Positions 51,385 to 59,909 of a DNA stretch of 64,000 bases are shown here, one piece after another. The notes beneath the pieces are model-generated. The model did no database searches. It worked only from the letters and a program-made list of their open reading frames with translations, and was not told where the DNA came from. Position numbers and translations under genes: made by a program. Source of the DNA: Catonella sp963545085 (lineage in GTDB: Bacteria; Bacillota; Clostridia; Lachnospirales; Lachnospiraceae); assembly GCA_963545085.1 (NCBI GenBank), contig CAUUHV010000009.1, positions 1 through 64,000 on the forward strand, in the 5' to 3' direction. The stretch's first letter is position 1. Every line of letters starts with the position of its first letter.

Positions 51385-52355
51385 TTGATTTTGGAAAGAA
51401 ACTAAGCAGTCCCACAACATTGGGGCTTGACAACATCTTTGGTTCCACCTCAAATGAAAGAAATAATACAGAAATAAAAAGTGAAGACAGTAACGGGATA
51501 ACCGAGATAAGTATCTATGAAATGATACCATACAGCGGGAATCCATTTAAGCTGTATGAGGGGGAAAGACTGGAAGAAATGAAGAAGAGTATTTCAAGGT
51601 ATGGGATATTGCAGCCGATACTTGTAAGAGAGACTAATGGAAATCCTAAATATGAAATATTGGCAGGTCATAACAGATATAACGTAGCGAAGATATTATC
51701 GGAAAAAGATGATAAATTCTTAAAAGTACCGGTGAGAATACTTAAAGGCATTGATGACGCTACGGCGGAACTTATAGTGTCGGAAAGCAATATGATGCAG
51801 CGTTCGCTTAATGATTTGCTGCCGAGCGAGAAAGCGTTTGTAATAGCTACATATTACAATGCAGAGAAGAGACAGGGAAGAAGAACAGATTTGATAAATA
51901 AGGTCAGTGAGATACTGGGAAAAGAAAATACGGGAGAAGTTCCCACCGGCAAAGAAAAAGCGGCGATAGAATTTAACCTTTCTCCTATGTCAATCGCGAA
52001 GTACAGTAAAATAAATACTTTGGATGAAAACCTTAAAGAGAATTTGAATGATGGGCTGTTCGATTTAGACACGGCTTATAATCTCTCATTCAGGACAGTG
52101 GATGAACAGGTGATAATATTTAAATATCGTGAGAAGAAAAAACATAAAATTAACAGAAAAAACAGCCTGGAAATAAAAAGACTTGATAAGGTGACAGAGG
52201 AAAATTTGGATAAGATATTTACAAAAAGTAAAGCAGAGTCGGAAAACAGTATTGATAAGACTGTTAAAAAATATTTTCCTGACAAAAATAAGGAAGAGAT
52301 AATTTCAATCTTAACCCGGCTTCTTGAAGAATATTCCAACAAAGATACAGCTTGA
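51381..52355 (+). CDS. parB: ParB-like partition protein
   Basis: 324 residues. The N-terminal ParB/Srx-type domain has MIPYSGNPFKLYEGERLEEMKKSISRYGILQPILVR and ILAGHNRYNVAKIL (CTP-binding GHxR-type box). TAELIVSESNMMQRSLNDLLPSEKAF leads into a helix-turn-helix region (residues about 190-240, AAIEFNLSPMSIAKYSKINTL). A charged C-terminus follows. It is cotranscribed with parA. The repeat arrays before parA and after parB are the most likely binding sites. Confidence 0.92.
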   Translation: MIDFGKKLSSPTTLGLDNIFGSTSNERNNTEIKSEDSNGITEISIYEMIPYSGNPFKLYEGERLEEMKKSISRYGILQPILVRETNGNPKYEILAGHNRYNVAKILSEKDDKFLKVPVRILKGIDDATAELIVSESNMMQRSLNDLLPSEKAFVIATYYNAEKRQGRRTDLINKVSEILGKENTGEVPTGKEKAAIEFNLSPMSIAKYSKINTLDENLKENLNDGLFDLDTAYNLSFRTVDEQVIIFKYREKKKHKINRKNSLEIKRLDKVTEENLDKIFTKSKAESENSIDKTVKKYFPDKNKEEIISILTRLLEEYSNKDTA

Positions 52356-52361
52356 GATTTC

Positions 52362-52524
52362 ATAATATAGCAAGCTGTATGAAGTAAAAAGAATGACAAA
52401 GTATAGCGGCTGTATAAAGTGAAGAGAGCTACATAATATAGCGGCTGTACGATGTAAAAAAAACAACAAAGTAAAGCGGGCTGTACGAAGTAAAAATGAC
52501 TTGATAAAGCATGCTTTACTTTGT
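52362..52524 (+). repeat. Four or five imperfect 27-bp repeats downstream of parB
   Basis: Units begin near 52362, 52398, 52433 and 52468, for example AAAGTATAGCGGCTGTATAAAG and AAAGTAAAGCGGGCTGTACG. A reverse-oriented half unit containing TAAAGCATGCTTTACTTTG lies at 52503-52524. They match the array at 49896-50027 in sequence, orientation and spacing. This bracketing of the par genes suggests a spread centromere. Confidence 0.85.
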
Positions 52525-52625
52525 TAAGAGTTTAAGAATAAATGGTACTATAACTTTTTCAGATAGAATCAATCATATTGCAAAGGTTGCTGAAACAGTC
52601 TTTTTGTTTTGTTAAGAGAGGAAAT

Positions 52626-53135
52626 ATGGAAGCAAGGAACAATGTCATATATTTACGGGTTACGGAGAATGAGAGAATGAAAATAGAGGAACTGGCTAAA
52701 ATGAAGAAAACAAGCCTCTCCTCTTTATGCAGGAACATTGTTTTAGAAAATATAAAGTTTGAAACGGAAACTGAAGCCGCTTGTTTTGGAGATAAGGCAG
52801 ACATACATATTATTTTGGATAAGGATACATTAAAAAATATAGATTATTATGCAAGAAAAAGCTTTATGTCAAGAAGCGCCTACATAGCAAGGGCTGCTAT
52901 TTACAATACAACAGTCATTGACGGACTGAAGGAGTTTACAAAGGAAATAAACAGGCTTGGAAGTAATATAAACCAGATAGTAATGCTTTCAAATCAAGGC
53001 GTAATGAAAACAATAGATTTCAGGGAATTTAACAAATTGATAGCTGAAGTTATAAACTACCTTATAGAGATAAAAGGAGGAAGTGGCAGTGCCGGTAATA
53101 GAAAGGGTGGTGGGAAAGAAAGAGAAAAAAGGTAA
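52626..53135 (+). CDS. MobC-like mobilisation protein
   Basis: 169-residue accessory protein of the relaxosome. An N-terminal ribbon-helix-helix-like region (YLRVTENERMKIEELAKMKK) is followed, after a repeat-like second RHH-type stretch (ILDKDTLKNIDYYARKSFMSRSAYIARAAI), by the MobC signature EINRLGSNINQIVMLSN. The C-terminal tail is Gly/Lys-rich. ATG 52626 is chosen for AGAGGA before it. It overlaps the relaxase gene by 47 bases in another frame, as is usual for mobC-relaxase pairs. Confidence 0.85.
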   Translation: MEARNNVIYLRVTENERMKIEELAKMKKTSLSSLCRNIVLENIKFETETEAACFGDKADIHIILDKDTLKNIDYYARKSFMSRSAYIARAAIYNTTVIDGLKEFTKEINRLGSNINQIVMLSNQGVMKTIDFREFNKLIAEVINYLIEIKGGSGSAGNRKGGGKEREKR

Positions 53136-54147
53136 GCGGACATCTTATAAAACTGCAGCGCATATGAAAAATATAATAAAATATATTTTAGGAGAGAATA
53201 AAACTGACGCAAATCTTATAGGAAGTGTAAATCTTATAGATAAAAATAATGCTTTCAATGAGTTTGTACTTACAAAAATGACATTTAATAAAATGCCGAA
53301 GTCAAAGCAGGACACAAGCAAAAGAATGGTGGTACATTTTGTACAAAGCTTTGACCCGAAAGATAAAAATATAACTCCGGAACTTGCGAAGAAAATAGCA
53401 GATGAATTCGCAAGCTCCATTTATTTTAAGGAATTTCAGATGGTTTACGCCGTCCACACGGATAAAGACCATATACATACACATTTTGTAATTAATACCA
53501 CAAATATAGCAGATGGAAAGGCATGGCAGCAAACAGCCGAAGAACTGGAAGCAATGAAACAGTTATCCGATAAGATTGCGTTAAGCCATGGTGTGAATAT
53601 AATAAATGACAGAAGCAAGGATAAGGGGAAGCATAAAGAAAACGCTGAATATCAGGCAGAAAAAAGAGGAGTAAGCTGGAAAAAAGAAATATTCCATTTG
53701 TGCAAGGAAGCAAAAGAAAGCTCATCATCAATGGAAGAATATATATCGAAACTCAACGAAAAAGGAGTTACCGTAAAACTTTCCGAAACAAGAAAGGATA
53801 TAACATACATCCTGAACGGTAAGAAAATAAACAGTGATAAATTAGGATTCCATAAAAGAGGCTTTACACCATTTACAAAGGAGGCTCTCGCAAAGTATTT
53901 CGCAAAAAAGATGTCGGCAAGAAAAATTAGTGAGGATAGAGAAAAAACGAAGAGTGATACTGAAAATAGAGAAAATAATGAAAATAACGAGAATATATCA
54001 TATCTGTATGCATTAGGCGACATTGAAAGACTTTTGACCGGAGGAGATGTTAAGAACGGTAATTCTATAACAGAACATTCAGACAGCGATATGGCAAGGA
54101 GGTTTAATAAGGAAGAATCGAAGAAGTCAAGAGGGATGGAAATATAG
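53089..54147 (+). CDS. HUH relaxase, MOBP-like
   Basis: 352 residues. The enzyme nicks oriT and becomes covalently joined to the transferred strand. HUH motif: HTDKDHIHTHFV (His123, His128, His130, His132), with the active-site Tyr likely in the N-terminal Y-containing stretch TSYKTAAHMKNIIKYIL. ENKTDANLIGSVNLI follows. It lacks the long primase/helicase C-terminus of larger relaxases. GTG 53089 has GGAGG 8 bases upstream; GTG 53083 is too close to it. The C-terminus is Asn/Glu-rich. Confidence 0.88.
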   Translation: MPVIERVVGKKEKKGKRTSYKTAAHMKNIIKYILGENKTDANLIGSVNLIDKNNAFNEFVLTKMTFNKMPKSKQDTSKRMVVHFVQSFDPKDKNITPELAKKIADEFASSIYFKEFQMVYAVHTDKDHIHTHFVINTTNIADGKAWQQTAEELEAMKQLSDKIALSHGVNIINDRSKDKGKHKENAEYQAEKRGVSWKKEIFHLCKEAKESSSSMEEYISKLNEKGVTVKLSETRKDITYILNGKKINSDKLGFHKRGFTPFTKEALAKYFAKKMSARKISEDREKTKSDTENRENNENNENISYLYALGDIERLLTGGDVKNGNSITEHSDSDMARRFNKEESKKSRGMEI

Positions 54148-54157
54148 GGGGTAAAGG

Positions 54158-55175
54158 ATGTTTAGTGAAAGGGAGATAAATGCCGCCAATTCAGTAGGAA
54201 TAAAAGAGCTTGTATCCAGTCTTGGATATAAGCCTAAAAAAATTGGTAATAATGAATATAAAATTGAAGGATATGGAGGACTATTTTTTAATACTGAACA
54301 GAATAAATGGTATTGTTTTAAAGACTCCGAGGGAGGTGGCGTAGTGCAGTTTCTCATTAGAGTGGAAAATAAGAGCTGGAAGGACAGCGTAAAGTATCTA
54401 CTTGATGGTTTTATAAATGCTTCAGGATATGACTATAAAGATATAAGTTATAGGGAAACTGAAAAAAGGTCGGTTAAATACAATAAAGAGAGTGAGCATG
54501 AAGATAAAAAAACGAAAATAACGCTTCCTCCCAAAGCAGACAGATACAAACGACTATATGCTTATCTTATAAAGACAAGAAAAATAGGAAAGCAGGTAGT
54601 CGATTTTTTTGTGAAAAGAGGAGACATTTATGAAAATGACAAGGGCGGAATGGTTTTTACGGGAAAGGATAAGGGCGGAGAAATAAGATATGCGATGATA
54701 AGAGGAACGTCCGAGAACAAACCTTTTAAGGCGGAGGTTAAAAATAGTGATAAATCGTATAGCTTTAATGTGGCGAACGTAAGAAGTGACAAACTTGTTG
54801 TGTTTGAGTCGGCAATAGACCTTATGAGTTATGTAACAATAAAGACCGAGCTTGATAACAAGTATCTTTTAAATACTGAAAACCTTATATCTTTGGGTGG
54901 GATTGGAGATAAGGCATTGAAACGGATGCTTACGGATAACCAAAATAAAAAGCATAGAGTTCGCGCTTGATAATGACGAAGCGGGGGAAACAGCAAGAAA
55001 CAGATTTGTAAGAGAATATGAGAATGGATTTACGTTAAGCAGGTTAATATTTAAAGGCAAAGACATAAACGAGCATTTAAAACGACTTGTGGAAGAAAAT
55101 TTTATAGTAGGAGCGTTGCAGGAGGAAACGCTTAATGAAGCCTATGACATTACAGGAGAGGAATATGAAACTTAA
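54158..55175 (+). pseudogene. TOPRIM/DUF3991-like primase, frameshifted
   Basis: The first 270 residues (MFSEREINAANSVGIKELVSSLG) have a zinc-finger/CHC2-less primase start, the block KWYCFKDSEGGGVVQFLI, and a TOPRIM core (LVVFESAIDLMSYVTI, Glu of TOPRIM motif I). The frame ends at TGA 54968. One base less in the A run at 54942-54945 would continue it as IEFALDNDEAGETARNRF (TOPRIM DxD) and on to TAA 55175, overlapping virD4 by 11 bases as expected for an intact gene. So it is one gene of about 338 residues broken by a single extra A; true mutation or sequencing error. Confidence 0.75.
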
Positions 55176-57834
55176 GCTACTAAAAGGAAAAGCGGGAAAA
55201 GTACGGATATACAGCGCAGCGATAGTGTTTTTGCTGTTAAGTTTTATCATACATCTGTCATTTCCTCTCATGTCGGGTCTTATGAAACATAAGCTTCCAA
55301 ACCTAAAAGCACTTACATTTCATTTTATGGAAATCAAGCATTTGAAACTATGGTTTTACAGTGAAATTTTTGCAGTTATTATAAGCGCTTATGTGTGGAT
55401 TATAAGTGACAAACAATATGTAAGCGATGAAATACAGGTGACGGATAAGATACGTATACCGGCTCCGGCAGGACAGGGACAATATGGAAGTGCAAGATTT
55501 GCCACCAGCAAAGAAATAGATAAGTTTTTTAATCACATGGATTTTGCTTTATCGGCATATAAAAATGAGTTGTCACATATATATAAATGTAATGATGATG
55601 AAAATATAGAGCTTGCGAAAATAACAGTCGAGGAACTGGCTGAATATGAAGCACGGGAAACACTGGGAGATATAATTAACTATGAGGAAGATATCGGTAA
55701 AAATGAAAATAATATAGAAGAAATTGTAAAGTACGCGGGAGACAGGAAAGATATCCGTTTCATTCTTAAATCAAAGCTCTCGCTTGATGATTTGAAGAGA
55801 AGTGACATAAAGGATATAGAGTTTGACGAGTATTACGCGAAACTTAATCCTGACGAATTTAATGAAGTGGTAATAGCTATAAATAAGGTCAGGAATATAT
55901 TAAAGAAAAATCTTATATACGAGCACATGGTAAAAAAGAGATATGAGAGTATAGAGCAGCTTAAAGAAATAAGGTACGCGATAGAAGACGGAATATCGGG
56001 AGGCTTTATACAACTGTTTGCGGATAACACTTACAGTGCTGATAAATTAAAACAGATAAGGCTTGCGTATAAGAGTGAAAAAATATCCAATAAAAGACTT
56101 ATAGAAAAATATATGTTAAATCCGAGATTAACAAGAAACCAGATGGAAGAAATCAGAAAAGCTCTTATTCAGGATATGGAGAATATAGAAGGACTTGCGC
56201 ATGATGAGATTCCGGAAGAGCTTATGAGGAAACTAAGAGAAATTGGGAACAAAAGCTCGGAAAAAACAAACCGGTACGGTAACAGTCCTAAATTATTAAA
56301 CAACGAACCTAAAGCTATTTACAATATACAAAAAGAAAACGGGAAGGAGGAATTTCGGTTATTTGACAGAGGCGGTTTAGTTTTAGGGAAGGAAAATTTA
56401 TCTGACGGAAAGGAGAGGATATATTCAGTAAATGGTGACTTACATTCGCTCGCACTAGGTGGAACAGGGGACGGAAAAACGAGAAGAATAGTATTGCAAA
56501 GCATAGTAACGTTGGGGCTTGCGGGTGAAAATATGATAGTTACAGACATAAAGCGCGAGGTTAGCGAGTTTACAGCTACGTTTTTAAAAAATATCAGTTA
56601 TAGAGTCGTTTTCTTAGACTTTAATAACCCGCTTAAGAGCACAAGAATTAACTTTCTAGCGCCTGTGATAGACGCCGTTAATAAGGATGATATTGACAGC
56701 GCCGTTGAGCTTATATGGGATATAACCACGCAGCTTGTAGGAGAAACAAAAGGTGAGCCCATATGGCAAAACGGAGAGGCTTCCATAATAGCGGGAGCGA
56801 TAATGGCGGTAGTATATGACAACAGGGACAGACCCGAATGCCAAAATTTTGCTAATGTATATCATTTTCTGTCTGAAATGTGTAAACCGATACAGATTGG
56901 GAAAGACCTAATACTTCCGATAAATGAGTACACAAAAAATCTTGATGACACGCATCCGGCTAAAGGATTGTTCGCCATAGGTGAGATAGCTCCGAGCAGG
57001 ACGAGAGGGAGCTTTTATACTTCAGCTCTTACCACGTTAAGATTGTTTACATCGATGAGGTTATCGGATATGACAAGTCAGGCGGAATTTAAGCTCGACA
57101 GCCTCGCATTAAAAAAGACGGTTGTATTTATAATACTTCCCGAAGACCGCGACACATATAACCAGATAGCGGCTTTATATGTAGGACTGCAATACCAGGC
57201 GTTATCCAAAATGGCTGACAGAACGGGAGGAAGACTTAAGATAAGATGTAATTATTTTCTTGAAGAACTTGGTAACTACCCTAAAATTCCCAATTTTCTC
57301 CAGATGATTACGGTATCAAGAGGAAAAGGAATAAGATTTAACCTGTTTCTGCAAGACCTTTCGCAGCTTGTAAAAATTTATGGAAAAGAAGGAGCTGACA
57401 CAATATATGGAAACTGCCAGATATGGATATATTTAGGAACCGAGAACAAGGAAACATTGGAGCTTATTTCAGCGAAGCTTTCACAATATACAGTGTATTC
57501 CTATTCCGTGTCCGGCTCAACTGAAATTCATAAAAATACGAGTTCTTCGTTCAGCAGACAGCTTAGCGGAAGAAATCTTCTGTACGTTAATGAACTCGCG
57601 CTCTTTAGCAGTCCTTACTCGCTTGTGTTAAGCAAAATAAATCCTGCCATTATGAAATCGGATGACTTCTCAAAGTGGCAGTATGTAAAGCTGCTTAACA
57701 TGGGCTCGAAGGAAAAGGATATAAAAGTAAGATACTACAGGCAGAAAATGAGAAAGGAACACATGGTAAAGAGGCAGGAATATTGGAATATAAAGGATGA
57801 AACCATAAGTAATATGGTATTGGAAGGAGAATGA
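55165..57834 (+). CDS. VirD4-like coupling protein with EIR-repeat insertion
   Basis: The 889-residue coupling ATPase brings relaxase-bound DNA to the channel. Two N-terminal membrane spans (about 16-35 and 60-78) precede the QGQYGSARFATSKE box. The ATPase has Walker A GGTGDGKT (432-439) and FIILPEDRDTYNQIAALYVGLQYQ, then CNYFLEELGNYPKIPNF and the TraG/TraM-recognition part. Between residues about 130 and 390 lies a helical insertion with degenerate repeats: QLKEIRYAIEDG (264), KLKQIRLAYKSE (294), QMEEIRKALIQD (325). Such EIR repeats also occur in other Lachnospiraceae mobile-element proteins. ATG 55165 follows GGAGAGG and overlaps the primase. Confidence 0.9.
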   Translation: MKLKLLKGKAGKVRIYSAAIVFLLLSFIIHLSFPLMSGLMKHKLPNLKALTFHFMEIKHLKLWFYSEIFAVIISAYVWIISDKQYVSDEIQVTDKIRIPAPAGQGQYGSARFATSKEIDKFFNHMDFALSAYKNELSHIYKCNDDENIELAKITVEELAEYEARETLGDIINYEEDIGKNENNIEEIVKYAGDRKDIRFILKSKLSLDDLKRSDIKDIEFDEYYAKLNPDEFNEVVIAINKVRNILKKNLIYEHMVKKRYESIEQLKEIRYAIEDGISGGFIQLFADNTYSADKLKQIRLAYKSEKISNKRLIEKYMLNPRLTRNQMEEIRKALIQDMENIEGLAHDEIPEELMRKLREIGNKSSEKTNRYGNSPKLLNNEPKAIYNIQKENGKEEFRLFDRGGLVLGKENLSDGKERIYSVNGDLHSLALGGTGDGKTRRIVLQSIVTLGLAGENMIVTDIKREVSEFTATFLKNISYRVVFLDFNNPLKSTRINFLAPVIDAVNKDDIDSAVELIWDITTQLVGETKGEPIWQNGEASIIAGAIMAVVYDNRDRPECQNFANVYHFLSEMCKPIQIGKDLILPINEYTKNLDDTHPAKGLFAIGEIAPSRTRGSFYTSALTTLRLFTSMRLSDMTSQAEFKLDSLALKKTVVFIILPEDRDTYNQIAALYVGLQYQALSKMADRTGGRLKIRCNYFLEELGNYPKIPNFLQMITVSRGKGIRFNLFLQDLSQLVKIYGKEGADTIYGNCQIWIYLGTENKETLELISAKLSQYTVYSYSVSGSTEIHKNTSSSFSRQLSGRNLLYVNELALFSSPYSLVLSKINPAIMKSDDFSKWQYVKLLNMGSKEKDIKVRYYRQKMRKEHMVKRQEYWNIKDETISNMVLEGE

Positions 57835-57838
57835 GGAT

Positions 57839-58189
57839 ATGTCCCGAAAAAGGATACCGATTAAGAACATAATGCTAAAAATGACAGCAATGTTCGCGGT
57901 AATGTGGTTAACGGGTCAACTTTTCATGGTGAACTGTTACGCGAACCTCGCGAATAATAAGGTGGTAACCGGAACAAAAAAGTTATTGAACGATGCTATC
58001 CCGGTATTACAAGCTATAGGCGGAGTTATATGCGCCGTGATCGCGATATATTTTTTTATCAGGAAGGCAAACGCCGATGAACAGGACCAGAAAATGTGGA
58101 AGAACAGGATAGCAATAACAATTATATCCGCAATCGGAATAGTGGTAATAGGCGGTGTAATAACAACGATAGTATCTTATTATGAATAA
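57839..58189 (+). CDS. TrbC/VirB2-like small membrane protein
   Basis: 116 residues. A long signal-like N-terminus (MTAMFAVMWLTGQLFMVNCYA, cleavage after CYA near residue 35) leads to two spans (LQAIGGVICAVIAIYFFI and IAITIISAIGIVVIGGVITTIV) with a short basic loop. Size and layout fit the conjugative pilin/TrbC group, but this family has little sequence identity, so the call is by architecture and position after virD4. Confidence 0.6.
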   Translation: MSRKRIPIKNIMLKMTAMFAVMWLTGQLFMVNCYANLANNKVVTGTKKLLNDAIPVLQAIGGVICAVIAIYFFIRKANADEQDQKMWKNRIAITIISAIGIVVIGGVITTIVSYYE

Positions 58190-58217
58190 AACAAATCAAA
58201 GAAAGGGAATAAAAATT

Positions 58218-58454
58218 ATGAATAAGTATGTTAATAAAGTGGTATCAGGAATAGCAGTTAAGAGAAATTTGCTTATAGAAAAGGTGGCAGATAAACTTAG
58301 AAATAACAGCGGCAACTGGTTGGAGGAGTCCATGAAGTATATTGCAGGGGTTGTTATAGGTCTTATAGTAATCGCAGCGTTGGTACTTTTATTTAAAGAC
58401 ACGGTGCTTCCGGCGTTAAAAACGAAAGTTTCGGATGCGTTTAATATAAAATAA
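58218..58454 (+). CDS. Putative Flp-like prepilin
   Basis: 78 residues. A 32-residue basic leader ends in Gly32, followed by NWLEESMKYIAGVVIGLIVIAALVL. Glu lies at +5 after the Gly, the rule for type IV prepilin cleavage, and the helix continues directly. The mature form would be 46 residues, the size of Flp pilins. A matching A24 peptidase is at 59897 and Tad ATPase genes follow. Likely the DUF6133-type small protein of Clostridia elements. ATG 58218 has AAAGGGA upstream; the ATG at 58182 overlaps the previous gene. Confidence 0.6.
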   Translation: MNKYVNKVVSGIAVKRNLLIEKVADKLRNNSGNWLEESMKYIAGVVIGLIVIAALVLLFKDTVLPALKTKVSDAFNIK

Positions 58455-58475
58455 CCTCCTATGAAAGAAAAATAA

Positions 58476-59327
58476 ATGGATAAAATAATAGAAGATTTTT
58501 TCGGCGGGATGGTGAGAAAAACTCTTGAGAATATGACGGAGTTCGGAGAGAATACCTTCAGCTATTACCTGAATCTTGATGGGGCAATAAGCGAAATCTC
58601 TCCGTCTTTTTCATTTGATACGCTGTATATATATGTGTCCGCCATTTCACTTGGAATTGCCATAATGCTGTTCTTAAAAAAGGGATTTGAGATATACGTA
58701 CTTTGGAACGATGGCGACAGTGACCTCGACCCTATGGTGTTTTTGGCATCATTTATTAAAATGACAATAGTAATTGTATGGTTTAACTCTTTATACGGTT
58801 ATGTTGTCCAGATTGCAAATAAGCTTTTTAACAAACTTTTAGAAGCACTTACAGGCAGCATAAGCGGGAAAAATTTCCTTCTCGGCTTAATAAATCTTGT
58901 GGATTTAAATAACGGTATTTTGTTTGTCATATTTATAATAGTACTGTTAGTAAATTCAGTCAGACTTGTTATACAGTTTTTTGGAAGGGGAATTGAAATA
59001 TTTATACTGAGGATTGGTCTCCCGCTTGCGGCTCTTGATATGTTAAACGCTGACGCGATGGCATGGAGAGCTTATATAAAAAAGCTCACACAGATAATAC
59101 TTACGCTTATACTGCAAATTTTTCTTTATTTTTTATCCCTGTTGATACCGATAAGCGGAATAAAAAGTTTTATATTTGCCATAGCAATTCAGCTTACAGC
59201 GATAAAACTTCCGGGATTTCTTTCGGAGCTTCTTGTAGTCGGAGCAGGTAACGGAGGGCTTATAAGTAAGGCAAGTACCGGAGCTCACCTTGTGAACTCA
59301 ATCAAGAGTATATTCGCAAAGAGATAG
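58476..59327 (+). CDS. TrbL/VirB6-like polytopic transfer protein
   Basis: 283 residues with about six spans. The N-terminal MDKIIEDFFGGMVRKTLENM is typical of Firmicutes TrbL-like proteins, then LYIYVSAISLGIAIMLFLKKGFEIYVLWNDGDSDLDPMVFLASFIKMTIVIVWFN. VRLVIQFFGRGIEIFILRIGLPLAALDMLN lies in the centre. VGAGNGGLISKASTGAHL is near the end. Probable inner-membrane channel subunit of the conjugation apparatus. ATG 58476 has a weak ribosome site (CTCCTATGAAAG), so it may be coupled to the prepilin gene. Confidence 0.75.
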   Translation: MDKIIEDFFGGMVRKTLENMTEFGENTFSYYLNLDGAISEISPSFSFDTLYIYVSAISLGIAIMLFLKKGFEIYVLWNDGDSDLDPMVFLASFIKMTIVIVWFNSLYGYVVQIANKLFNKLLEALTGSISGKNFLLGLINLVDLNNGILFVIFIIVLLVNSVRLVIQFFGRGIEIFILRIGLPLAALDMLNADAMAWRAYIKKLTQIILTLILQIFLYFLSLLIPISGIKSFIFAIAIQLTAIKLPGFLSELLVVGAGNGGLISKASTGAHLVNSIKSIFAKR

Positions 59328-59341
59328 GAGGGATTACAAAA

Positions 59342-59566
59342 ATGAGTGTGGATGATTCCGGTGTAATCGGAGAGCTTACTGCAATCGCGATGGGTTTAAT
59401 AAATACAGGAGCTGCGGTCAGGTTTATTCTGATGATTATACACATAACGCACACCGAGGAAGACAGAGCGGCTTACAAAAAGAAAATGAGAAATTTGATA
59501 TTATTTGTAATAATCGCGAACAGTATCAGAGGTTTAGCAGTGACAATATTATCATATATAAGCTGA
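59342..59566 (+). CDS. Small two-span element protein
   Basis: 74 residues; an acidic start (MSVDDSGVIGELTAIAMGLINTGAAVRFILMIIHI), a charged loop HTEEDRAAYKKKMRN and a second span LILFVIIANSIRGLAVTILSYI. Its size and two-helix layout recall the small mobile-element membrane proteins beside TrbL in Clostridia ICEs. Not confidently assigned. GGAGG-like sequence 59330-59336 precedes ATG 59342. Confidence 0.6.
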   Translation: MSVDDSGVIGELTAIAMGLINTGAAVRFILMIIHITHTEEDRAAYKKKMRNLILFVIIANSIRGLAVTILSYIS

Positions 59567-59579
59567 AAAGTGGAGGAAT

Positions 59580-59909
59580 ATGAAAGAAAATACAAACAAA
59601 GAGGAAACGGTTTATATCCCTTACGGAATTAAAAACCGAAGGGAGTTTTTTGAGGGGTTCGGAGTGAGTGAGTTTAAATACACACTGATGTCACTCCCTT
59701 TGGCTGCCGCTGTTGCATTTTTTGTAAGAGTGGTGTTAGGACAGGTACTTGCAAGCTCTCTTTCTATAATTTTAATACCTACAGGTACAGTAATGCTTGT
59801 AGTAAAAGATAAATGCAATCTTTCGGTAGCAGGATACCTGATGATAATGTTAAGATTTTCTCGGATAAGGAAGTATTATCCTTATAAGGGGGAGAAATGG
59901 GTGATTTAA
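59580..59909 (+). CDS. PrgI/TcpE-like two-span protein
   Basis: 109 residues: YIPYGIKNRREFFEGFGVSEFKYTLMSLPLAAAVAFF, then span two VLASSLSIILIPTGTVMLVV and a basic tail with NLSVAGYLMIMLRFSRIRKYYPY. This is the PrgI/TcpE pattern: a short N-terminal segment, two close membrane helices, and a C-terminal LLRFxRxxKxY motif. In typical Gram-positive T4SS the next gene is the VirB4 ATPase; here a prepilin peptidase follows, overlapping by 13 bases. Confidence 0.7.
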   Translation: MKENTNKEETVYIPYGIKNRREFFEGFGVSEFKYTLMSLPLAAAVAFFVRVVLGQVLASSLSIILIPTGTVMLVVKDKCNLSVAGYLMIMLRFSRIRKYYPYKGEKWVI

